Source of the DNA: Bacteroidaceae bacterium
Lineage (GTDB): Bacteria > Bacteroidota > Bacteroidia > Bacteroidales > Bacteroidaceae
Length of the DNA stretch: 10,909 nt
Direction: 5' to 3'
Assembly: GCA_017557475.1 (NCBI GenBank)
Contig: JAFYYO010000007.1
Span: forward strand, 1-10,909
The stretch's first letter is position 1. Each line of letters opens with the position of its first letter. Both the position numbers and the translations under genes were made by a program. Below, in pieces: positions 1 through 5,251 of the stretch. The notes under the pieces were generated by a model. The model had not been told where the DNA came from, did no database searches, and saw only the letters and a program-made list of their open reading frames with translations.

Positions 1-594
1 GACGTTCTTCGAAGCGCCCATATCCTGGAGCACAAGGTTGGAATTGGCGAAAGTGATGTAGTAGAAGTTCTCCTGCTCATCGTTGGAGAAGTATTCTTCG
101 GGAATGCCTTGAATCGTGAAGATGAATCGAGAACCCGTGTCTGTGCTGCCTGCCGCATTGTCCCAATATGCGAGATAGTTGCCTCGCTTGTTCCAATATT
201 TGTTGGCTGAGCCGTGGTCTTTTATCCAAAAGCCTTCGCCATTCGTTCCCATATCGAACTTTGTAACGCTCGTTGTACTGGTTTCTTTTACCATTTTGGC
301 TCGTCCGTTAGCTTCCGTGCCTGACATTCCGAGCACATAATCCCCGCCTCGAGATTTGTTATAGAAAGAGTAGCCGTCGGTTTCGTTACCGATGAAGGTC
401 CAAAGGCCTGTGTCTTCTGTGTCCTCGGTGGTATTGCTGAGCAACAGATTAACGCCGTCTCTGTAGCCGGACTTGAAGCTGAGATAGCCGCCGTTGCCTA
501 CCTTGATTGTATACCACTTTGCATTTGTCAGGTCTGCAGCACTAAGAAAGCAGACAAACAAAGTCATTATGAAAGAAAAAGCGAATCGTTTCAT
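1..594 (-). CDS. Secreted beta-trefoil-like protein, N-terminal part (cut by left edge)
   Basis: The reading frame stays open from an ATG at 594 to the window edge, giving 198 visible residues. Residues 1-20 form a typical signal peptide (MKRFAFSFIMTLFVCFLSAA), so the product should be exported. The mature part starts with WYTIKVGNGGYLSF, followed by Gly/Asn/Trp/Tyr-rich beta repeats (TGLWTFIGN, GFWIKDHG, NYLAYWDN). A second start of the same kind appears at about residue 176 (NFYYITFANSNLVLQD). This spacing of 'W/FYYI..N..L' blocks resembles ricin-type beta-trefoil or similar carbohydrate-binding modules often placed before catalytic domains in Bacteroidales; that is inference, and no catalytic domain is in view. 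It lies 24 bases after the aroB stop with no Bacteroidetes promoter between, so it is probably read from the aroB promoter. The start is chosen because the signal peptide begins exactly there. Confidence 0.75.
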   Translation of the reverse strand, partial: MKRFAFSFIMTLFVCFLSAADLTNAKWYTIKVGNGGYLSFKSGYRDGVNLLLSNTTEDTEDTGLWTFIGNETDGYSFYNKSRGGDYVLGMSGTEANGRAKMVKETSTTSVTKFDMGTNGEGFWIKDHGSANKYWNKRGNYLAYWDNAAGSTDTGSRFIFTIQGIPEEYFSNDEQENFYYITFANSNLVLQDMGASKNV

Positions 595-618
595 GTATGT
601 ATTAGTTTTATTATTCTT

Positions 619-1671
619 TTATCCATCGCGAAGGAAGTCGAGCATTTCGAATATGTCTTCCTTCGATGCTTGCTGGTTGATGCGGATGTCTCCGATGCCG
701 CCAAGCAGGGTGAAGTTGATGTTGTCGCCCTCGTTCTTCTTGTCGTGCTTCATGAACTCAAAGAGTCGTTCGTACTTCTTGCAGTCGAAAGTGAAGTTCC
801 CATAGTGCTCTTTTATGAACTGAACCGTTTGTCGAAGCCTGTCTTTGGGGAAGCCTGTGAGCACGGCACTCAGGTAGAGTTCGCAGATGAGGCCCCAAGC
901 GACTGCATATCCATGCAGGATGGTTCGTCCTTCCTCCATAGCGAGGCTTTCGAGAGCGTGTCCTGCTGTATGTCCCAGATTGAGGGCTTTGCGCAGACCT
1001 TTCTCAGTTGGGTCTTCCTCGACGATGCGTTCTTTGACTGCCACACTTTTTGCCACGAGCTCTCCCAACTTGTTGAAATCGAGGTCGTCGAGGTCGAAGC
1101 GGAGCAACTCGGCCCAACTTTCCTCGTCGCTGATAAGGCCGTGCTTGAGCATCTCGGCATAGCCGGAAAGGAGATTCTTCAGGTCGAGCGAACGCAGGAA
1201 CTCGCTTGAAAGGATGACTGAGGCAGCGCAGTTGAAGACGCCAATCTCGTTCTTCAGCCCTCCAAAGTTGATGCCCGTCTTTCCGCCAACACTTGCATCC
1301 ACTTGGCTGAGCAGAGTCGTTGGGATGTTAATGTAGGCAATTCCTCTCTTGAAGGTGCTTGCAGCAAAGCCTCCAAGGTCCGTCACCATTCCTCCACCCA
1401 AGTTCAGAAGGAGCGAATGACGCGTTGCTCCGCCTTTCTGAAGAGCCGTCCAGACCTGAGAAAGCGAGTCGAGCGTCTTGTTCTCGTCAGTATCTCCAAT
1501 CGTTATCATCTGTGCCGATTCAAGGCATGACAAGTTGCTGATGAGCGGCCAGCAGAGTCGGAGAGTTGTTGTGTCTGTAAGTACAAAGAGACGGTCGAAG
1601 GCTTGTCGCTTAATAGCTGCTTCGACATCCTTCCCTAAGTTTTGGCTTATGATGACTTCCTGCTTGTTCAT
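619..1671 (-). CDS. aroB: 3-dehydroquinate synthase AroB
   Basis: This cytoplasmic enzyme converts DAHP to 3-dehydroquinate, step two of the shikimate pathway leading to aromatic amino acids, folate and quinones. The 350-residue product has the family length and hallmarks: the NAD-binding GGGMVTDLGGFAASTFKRG (92-110), PTTLLSQVDASVGGKTGIN (117-135), and the three expected zinc ligands Glu173 (SGYAEMLKHG), His234 (LNLGHTAGHALE) and His253 (LHGYAVAWG). An in-frame ATG exists upstream at 1707, but a Bacteroidetes -7 box (TATCTTTG on the minus strand, 1695-1702) lies inside that extension. Transcription would therefore begin downstream of it, which makes 1671 (MNKQEV...) the real start. No other shikimate gene is in the window; the next gene downstream encodes a secreted protein. 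All catalytic motifs appear intact. Confidence 0.95.
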   Translation of the reverse strand: MNKQEVIISQNLGKDVEAAIKRQAFDRLFVLTDTTTLRLCWPLISNLSCLESAQMITIGDTDENKTLDSLSQVWTALQKGGATRHSLLLNLGGGMVTDLGGFAASTFKRGIAYINIPTTLLSQVDASVGGKTGINFGGLKNEIGVFNCAASVILSSEFLRSLDLKNLLSGYAEMLKHGLISDEESWAELLRFDLDDLDFNKLGELVAKSVAVKERIVEEDPTEKGLRKALNLGHTAGHALESLAMEEGRTILHGYAVAWGLICELYLSAVLTGFPKDRLRQTVQFIKEHYGNFTFDCKKYERLFEFMKHDKKNEGDNINFTLLGGIGDIRINQQASKEDIFEMLDFLRDG

Positions 1672-1694
1672 GTTGCTTGTGTACAATTCTTCGA

Positions 1695-1726
1695 CAAAGA
1701 TACACATTATATATTATTTTAAGAAA
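1695..1726 (-). promoter_or_regulatory. aroB promoter, Bacteroidetes type
   Basis: Read on the minus strand, TATCTTTG at 1695-1702 matches the Bacteroidetes -7 consensus TAnnTTTG. TTTC at 1723-1726, 20 bases upstream, is a one-mismatch -33 element (TTTG). Predicted transcription start is near 1688-1690, leaving a leader of about 20 bases before the ATG at 1671. An 8-bp simple repeat lies immediately upstream. Confidence 0.65.
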
Positions 1727-1727
1727 G

Positions 1728-1759
1728 GAATGAGAGAATGAAAGAATGAAAGAATGAAA
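1728..1759. repeat. Four tandem 8-bp repeats (GAATGAAA)
   Basis: Four head-to-tail units are visible: GAATGAGA at 1728, then GAATGAAA at 1736, 1744 and 1752, fading into an A-rich tract. On the aroB strand they read TTTCATTC and sit directly upstream of its -33 element. They also lie 24 bases upstream of the tRNA promoter on the other strand. Such short repeats can vary in copy number by slippage; an effect on either promoter is only possible. Confidence 0.8.
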
Positions 1760-1783
1760 AAATAGAAAAAAAACGGGCAAAAG

Positions 1784-1815
1784 TTTGGCTATTCCGTGAA
1801 AAAGCCGTACCTTTG
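1784..1815 (+). promoter_or_regulatory. tRNA promoter, Bacteroidetes type
   Basis: TTTG at 1784-1787 and TACCTTTG at 1808-1815 are separated by exactly 20 bases, a full match to the Bacteroidetes sigma factor consensus. Transcription should start around 1822, about 16 bases before the mature tRNA 5' end. It is the best promoter match in the window. Confidence 0.85.
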
Positions 1816-1837
1816 CGCTCGCATTTCGGAAATGGAT

Positions 1838-1911
1838 GGCGGGATAGCTCAGCTGGTTAGAGCGTCGGATTCATAATCCGGAGGTCGTGGGATCGTGACC
1901 CACTCCCGCTA
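1838..1911 (+). tRNA. tRNA-Met (CAT anticodon), probably elongator; tRNA-Ile2 possible
   Basis: The 74 bases fold into a complete cloverleaf. The acceptor is GGCGGGA/TCCCGCT with a G1-U72 wobble pair, followed by T8-A9, D-arm GCTC/GAGC and D-loop AGCTGGTTA. The anticodon arm TCGGA/TCCGG carries loop TTCATAA with anticodon CAT. The variable loop is AGGTC, the T-stem GTGGG/CCCAC and the discriminator A1911. CCA is not encoded (CAG follows). The anticodon stem lacks the three consecutive G-C pairs of initiator tRNA, and pair 11-24 is C-G, so it is not the initiator. A CAT anticodon could also mark a tRNA-Ile whose C34 is changed to lysidine, which the gene sequence alone does not settle. The T-loop reads ATCGTGA instead of the usual TTCRANN, so positions 54 and 58 are swapped to A and U. 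Confidence 0.93.
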
Positions 1912-1921
1912 CAGGACAAAG

Positions 1922-1954
1922 GACTTGCAGGCAAAACTGCAGGTCTTTTTCTTT
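1922..1954 (+). terminator. Intrinsic terminator after the tRNA
   Basis: GACTTGCAG (1922-1930) pairs with CTGCAGGTC (1937-1945) over 9 pairs including one G-U. The loop is six bases (GCAAAA) and the tail is TTTTTCTTT. It starts 10 bases after the tRNA end and ends the single-gene tRNA transcript. Confidence 0.88.
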
Positions 1955-1970
1955 ATGCCAGAAAACATTC

Positions 1971-2058
1971 CACGTTATGATGCCAAACATAACACGTTAA
2001 GTTGGCAAACATAACACGTTATGTTCGCCATCATAACACGTTACGTTTTTAACCGCTT
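1971..2058. repeat. Array 1: tandem 22-bp units, CACGTTA-anchored
   Basis: Units begin at 1971, 1993, 2015 and 2037, each opening with CACGTTA. The first three end in CATAA or the same with one change, and the fourth fades into T-rich sequence. Within units 1 and 3, GTTATG and CATAAC form 6-bp inverted arms around 8 bases; unit 2 has GTTAAG in place of the first arm. Junctions between units read CATAACACGTTA, itself a near palindrome. The array begins 16 bases after the tRNA terminator and lies about 90 bases before the next gene's -7 box. There is no room for CRISPR spacers. It shares its period and internal register with the array at 5041-5172. Together with the flanking AT-rich leader it fills the gene-free stretch 1955-2213. 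Confidence 0.85.
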
Positions 2059-2101
2059 TATGCGAGCTTTATGCATATATCTGTTGAATATTAAGCATAA
2101 A
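2055..2101. repeat. 11-bp-spaced direct repeat GCTTTATGC plus inverted arm
   Basis: GCTTTATGC occurs at 2055-2063 and again at 2066-2074, so the copies start 11 bases apart, half the period of the neighbouring array. The second copy's TTTATGC (2068-2074) is inverted at 2095-2101 (GCATAAA), which could form a 7-bp stem with a 20-base loop. It lies upstream of the secreted-protein promoter and could be a regulator site, but no known operator was recognised. Confidence 0.5.
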
Positions 2102-2147
2102 AGGTGTTTTTTTTGCCAAGATGTCACTCTGTTTCGATAAAAAGTAA

Positions 2148-2155
2148 TATATTTG
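2148..2155 (+). promoter_or_regulatory. -7 box for the secreted beta-helix gene
   Basis: TATATTTG matches TAnnTTTG exactly. No TTTG is found at the expected 19-21 bases upstream, so the promoter may be weak or need an activator. A start near 2161 gives an AT-rich leader of roughly 50 bases before the ATG at 2214, with no Shine-Dalgarno, as is usual in this phylum. Confidence 0.6.
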
Positions 2156-2213
2156 CGCTCGATTTTATAAAAAAGAAGGTAGAAACTAGAACTTTATATA
2201 AAAAACAGATAAT

Positions 2214-4715
2214 ATGAAAAGAAACTACTTCTTTCGTTTAGTCCTACTGCTTTTTGCAGTAATCCTGGGACAAAGCGTGAAAGCGCAGACTTTCTCTGGT
2301 GGTACAGGTACGGAAACTGACCCCTACCAAATTGCTTCACTTGATGACTGGAATACTCTTGCATATGCCATAGTTGGCAATAGTGACCAAGCTGCTTTTG
2401 CAGGCAAGTTCTTCAAAATGACTGCCAATATCGGTACGACAGCCGAACCTGTCACCACACCTCTTGGCAAACAGACTGGTTCTGGTCATGATACCAGAAA
2501 GCGTTTCGCGGGTATTTTCGATGGCGATGGCCATACCTTGACCGTCAACATTAATAACACAAATAATCCTTGGTATGCAAATAACGCCAGCTATTGCGCG
2601 CCTTTTGCTTATGCGCAGAACATAACAATTAGGAATCTGACAGTTTTAGGTACCATCACTACCACAGGTCAGTTCGCATCAGGTTTGGTCGGTCAGACAG
2701 GACCAGACGGTGATAAAACGAAAGGCACTTGCGTTATCGAGAACTGTCATGTAGGCGCAACCTTCGTTGGAAATACTACAGGAAACAATACTAATGGTAA
2801 TCACGGAATATTCGTTAGTGTTGCAGAAGGTAATGTTACGATTACCAATAGCTGGTTCGATGGCATAATCGACGGCAAGAACTATTACTACTCTGGTGGC
2901 TTTATCGGACTGAACAAGGCTACTGCTACTCTTACCGACTGCCTCTTCAATCCTACATCAATCGGGTCAGATGTTAACTACAAACAGTCCAGCGAGTTCT
3001 CTCACGACATTAGTGGCACATCAAAACTTACTCGTTGCTACTACACAAAGTCGTTCAGCGACCCTGAGACGGCTCAAGGGCAAAGGGTCAAAATAGGTGT
3101 AGTGGTTGATAATGACGACTATCGATACTCTTATACTACAATTGAGGATGACAATGGTAATGTCCTTTATAAGACCCCTGATGGTGAGAACTATTATATT
3201 GTTAAAGAAAACTGTATCTGGACAAGGATTCAGACTGATTATATCAACACTGCAGAAAATTCTTACTCATTGGGTGACGTTTCAGATGAGAGACTTATAG
3301 AAGGTAAGCTTGTTGCAGGCAAGGATAATGTTGCTTTTGTCATTCCTGCTGGTAAGACATTTACACTCGACTTGGGCGGCAAAACCATCGACCGTGACCT
3401 TGATGTTGTAAATCCTGCACCAGCAGACGTTGACGGCTTTGTCATCAAAGTAGAGGCAGGTGCGAAATTGACAATTACAAATGGTACCATTCAACACGGT
3501 CATCACAGAAGCAATGGTGGCTGCATCTACAATGAAGGTGAACTCATTCTCGACGGTGTTACGCTTACTAAGAACTATGCTGACGGCAATGGCAGTGGCG
3601 CAGGTATCTATAATGCTGGTACGCTCTGCCTCAATAATAACGTCACAATCACAGACAACCATCTGAAAAGCGATGGTACTGGCACAGGCGCAGGTGTTTA
3701 TAACACAAGTGATGCTTCACTCCATATCAGCGGCAAGGTTCTGGTTAATACGGGTAACAAGAAAGGCACTCAAGATAACAACCTTTTCCTCGCAGGCTCA
3801 AGTGTAATCACTGTTGACGCCGCTATTAAAGGCACCTCGATTGGTGTCATGAAAGAAACGAATGGCGTATTTACCAAAGGCCTTAAGAATAAAGGTACTG
3901 TCAGCAACTTCAAGAGTAATGCTAACAACATATTCGTGGCACTCTATTCTGAAGGTGCAAACGAAGGTGAAGCCTATCTGTATGGTCTCGAAACGATTGA
4001 CCTCTACAATAATCCAACTGATGTGACGAACGTTTCTGTCATCACGCCTTATAATGGTTTGCACGTCAACGTTAAACTCAATAACCGTACTCTCTACAAG
4101 GACGGGTATTGGAATACCATTTGTCTGCCTTTCAAGACATCAAAGAGTGGTCCTCTTAAGGATGCAGAAGTCCGTAAACTCAAATCTGCAACCATTGATG
4201 AAGCAGGAATACTGAACATTACTTTTGAAGCAGTTTCTACTTTGAACGCAGGCACGCCTTACCTCATCAGATGGACTAAGCCTGAAGGTTACGACCAGAA
4301 TCCAGACAACTTTGATGTGAAGAATCCCACATTCAGCAATGTTGTCATTGAAAACACTACTCCTGTCTCTGTGACGACCAATGCTATCACCTTCCGTGGT
4401 ATTTACGACCCCACACCACTCAGCAACGACCGCAGCGTCCTTGTTATGGGTGCAGAGAATACGCTTACTTATCCTACGAACGCCAATTACAAGCTTCGTG
4501 CTTTCCGCGGCTACTTCGAGGTAAATGGTGCTGGCAGTGAAATCAAGGCCTTCGAGATGAACTTTGAAGATGAGGATGACCCCACAAGCATTCGGACAAC
4601 CTATAGTGTGCAAAGTCCGATGAACGATGCTATTTACAATCTCGCAGGTCAGCGCATGGGTAAGATGCAGAGAGGTATTAATATCGTGAACGGTAAAAAG
4701 GTATTCATTAAGTAA
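2214..4715 (+). CDS. Secreted beta-helix (GLUG-like) surface protein, 833 residues
   Basis: Residues 1-25 are a signal peptide ending in KAQ. Residues about 26-290 hold GLUG-like beta-helix turns: GTGTETDPYQIASLDDWNTLA, FAGIFDGDGHTLTV (98-111), ASGLVGQ (155-161) and YSGGFIGLN (226-234). A second parallel beta-helix block at about 380-535 carries repeated GAKLTITNGTI, GGCIYNEGELILDGVTL, GAGIYNAGTLCLNNNVTI and GAGVYNTSDASLHISGKV ladders. Residues about 625-785 form another beta domain (GYWNTICLPF, GTPYLIRW, TFRGIY), common in Prevotella secreted proteins. The end (DAIYNLAGQRMGKMQRGINIVNGKKVFIK) is a short Bacteroidales C-terminal tail resembling sorting or anchoring tails. Adhesin-like or glycan-contacting surface roles are plausible, but no catalytic motif is seen. 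The small protein gene starts 17 bases after its stop. Confidence 0.8.
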   Translation: MKRNYFFRLVLLLFAVILGQSVKAQTFSGGTGTETDPYQIASLDDWNTLAYAIVGNSDQAAFAGKFFKMTANIGTTAEPVTTPLGKQTGSGHDTRKRFAGIFDGDGHTLTVNINNTNNPWYANNASYCAPFAYAQNITIRNLTVLGTITTTGQFASGLVGQTGPDGDKTKGTCVIENCHVGATFVGNTTGNNTNGNHGIFVSVAEGNVTITNSWFDGIIDGKNYYYSGGFIGLNKATATLTDCLFNPTSIGSDVNYKQSSEFSHDISGTSKLTRCYYTKSFSDPETAQGQRVKIGVVVDNDDYRYSYTTIEDDNGNVLYKTPDGENYYIVKENCIWTRIQTDYINTAENSYSLGDVSDERLIEGKLVAGKDNVAFVIPAGKTFTLDLGGKTIDRDLDVVNPAPADVDGFVIKVEAGAKLTITNGTIQHGHHRSNGGCIYNEGELILDGVTLTKNYADGNGSGAGIYNAGTLCLNNNVTITDNHLKSDGTGTGAGVYNTSDASLHISGKVLVNTGNKKGTQDNNLFLAGSSVITVDAAIKGTSIGVMKETNGVFTKGLKNKGTVSNFKSNANNIFVALYSEGANEGEAYLYGLETIDLYNNPTDVTNVSVITPYNGLHVNVKLNNRTLYKDGYWNTICLPFKTSKSGPLKDAEVRKLKSATIDEAGILNITFEAVSTLNAGTPYLIRWTKPEGYDQNPDNFDVKNPTFSNVVIENTTPVSVTTNAITFRGIYDPTPLSNDRSVLVMGAENTLTYPTNANYKLRAFRGYFEVNGAGSEIKAFEMNFEDEDDPTSIRTTYSVQSPMNDAIYNLAGQRMGKMQRGINIVNGKKVFIK

Positions 4716-4716
4716 T

Positions 4717-4722
4717 AGGAGG
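4717..4722 (+). promoter_or_regulatory. Strong Shine-Dalgarno deciding the small protein start
   Basis: AGGAGG lies 10 bases before the ATG at 4733 and only one base after the preceding stop codon. A TTG at 4724 in the same frame is too close to it, so ATG 4733 is chosen. Such a perfect site is unusual here, since the other starts in the window lack one. It suggests efficient translation or reinitiation after the upstream gene. Confidence 0.7.
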
Positions 4723-4732
4723 TTTGAGCATT

Positions 4733-4933
4733 ATGAAAAAGAATTATATACAACCCACAATGTTTGCAGTAATGCTGCAACATAGTAGTCAGATTTTGAC
4801 AGGCAGCCTTACTGGCGTTAGCAGCGACTCCGGTACCGACCTCAACTCTGTAATTGGGAATGCCAGTGAAGATGACGATGGTGATGGCGGGCGTGTCAAA
4901 GAAAACTCTGACTCTTGGTGTGATGAATGGTAA
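4733..4933 (+). CDS. Small acidic protein, 66 residues, unknown function
   Basis: The product opens with MKKNYIQPTMFAVMLQHSSQILTGSLTG, continues into a Ser/Gly/Asp-rich stretch (SEDDDGDGG, 48-56), and ends SWCDEW. The layout (MKK-x-Y-x-x-P, a short hydrophobic segment, L-x-GS, then a Gly/Asp-rich tail with terminal Trp and acidic residues) resembles short orphan proteins I associate with Bacteroidales secreted-protein operons; that is recollection of a pattern, not a database match. It has one Cys, and the hydrophobic part is too short for a clear signal peptide or membrane helix. A strong Shine-Dalgarno precedes it, it starts 17 bases after the beta-helix gene, and a terminator follows 25 bases after its stop, so both genes share one transcript. 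Function is unknown; a peptide-leader or partner role is only a guess. Confidence 0.7.
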   Translation: MKKNYIQPTMFAVMLQHSSQILTGSLTGVSSDSGTDLNSVIGNASEDDDGDGGRVKENSDSWCDEW

Positions 4934-4957
4934 GAACTCCTAAAACATTTAATATAG

Positions 4958-4990
4958 TCCTCGTTGCGTAGAGCAGCGGGGATTTTTTTG
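4958..4990 (+). terminator. Intrinsic terminator of the secreted-protein operon
   Basis: TCCTCGTTGC (4958-4967) and GCAGCGGGGA (4973-4982) form a 10-pair stem with two G-U pairs and a 5-base loop GTAGA. Seven T residues follow (4983-4989). Confidence 0.9.
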
Positions 4991-5040
4991 TTCTGGCGTT
5001 GTTTGGGAACAAACTCATATCTTTGTGACAGAACACACTC

Positions 5041-5172
5041 CACGTGATATTGCCAAACAACGCACTAGTTATATGCCACCAACACACTAGTTATATGCCA
5101 ACAACACAGGGGTAGTTTGAAAATTAGGCACGCCTAGTTTGCGAACTAGCCACGTTAAGTTTTCCTAATGAA
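5041..5172. repeat. Array 2: six diverged tandem 22-bp units
   Basis: Units start at 5041, 5063, 5085, 5107, 5129 and 5151, each opening CAC (CAG in the fourth). Units 2 and 3 (CACTAGTTATATGCC...) differ at one base of 22. Unit 5 holds CTAGTT-TGCG-AACTAG, a 6-bp inverted repeat. TGCCAAACA sits at offset 11 of unit 1 here (5051) and of unit 1 in array 1 (1981). CACGTTAAGTT opens both unit 6 here (5151) and unit 2 there (1993). The array ends 23 bases before the -33 element of the nitroreductase promoter. With the terminator and promoter it accounts for the gene-free stretch 4934-5251. Confidence 0.85.
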
Positions 5173-5195
5173 TTTGTTATTTCTGCGTTTTTCTC

Positions 5196-5226
5196 TTGGC
5201 ACATATGCTTTTTATCCGTATATTTG
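5196..5226 (+). promoter_or_regulatory. Nitroreductase gene promoter, Bacteroidetes type
   Basis: TTG at 5196-5198 and TATATTTG at 5219-5226 are 20 bases apart, matching the Bacteroidetes consensus. A start near 5232 excludes the earlier in-frame ATG at 5168 and leaves a leader of about 20 bases before the ATG at 5252. Confidence 0.8.
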
Positions 5227-5251
5227 CAACAGAATACTAACACCTAGACCT

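Noticed and set aside
670..1209. 179-codon plus-strand frame opposite aroB
   Set aside because: Antisense shadow of a gene with complete catalytic motifs; no promoter or recognisable domain.
1672..1707. 12-residue N-terminal extension of AroB
   Set aside because: The -7 box lies inside it, so it would not be transcribed from this promoter; the 350-residue form has the usual family length.
5018..5025. TATCTTTG as a full promoter before array 2
   Set aside because: It matches the -7 box, but the nearest TTG or TTTG elements are 16 and 27 bases upstream, off the normal 19-21 spacing; kept only as a possibility.
5041..5172. CRISPR array
   Set aside because: Units are contiguous 22-mers without separate unique spacers, they diverge along their whole length, and no cas gene is nearby.
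5168..5251. 28-residue N-terminal extension of the nitroreductase
   Set aside because: The gene's own promoter (5196-5226) lies inside it, and the signal peptide starts at 5252.
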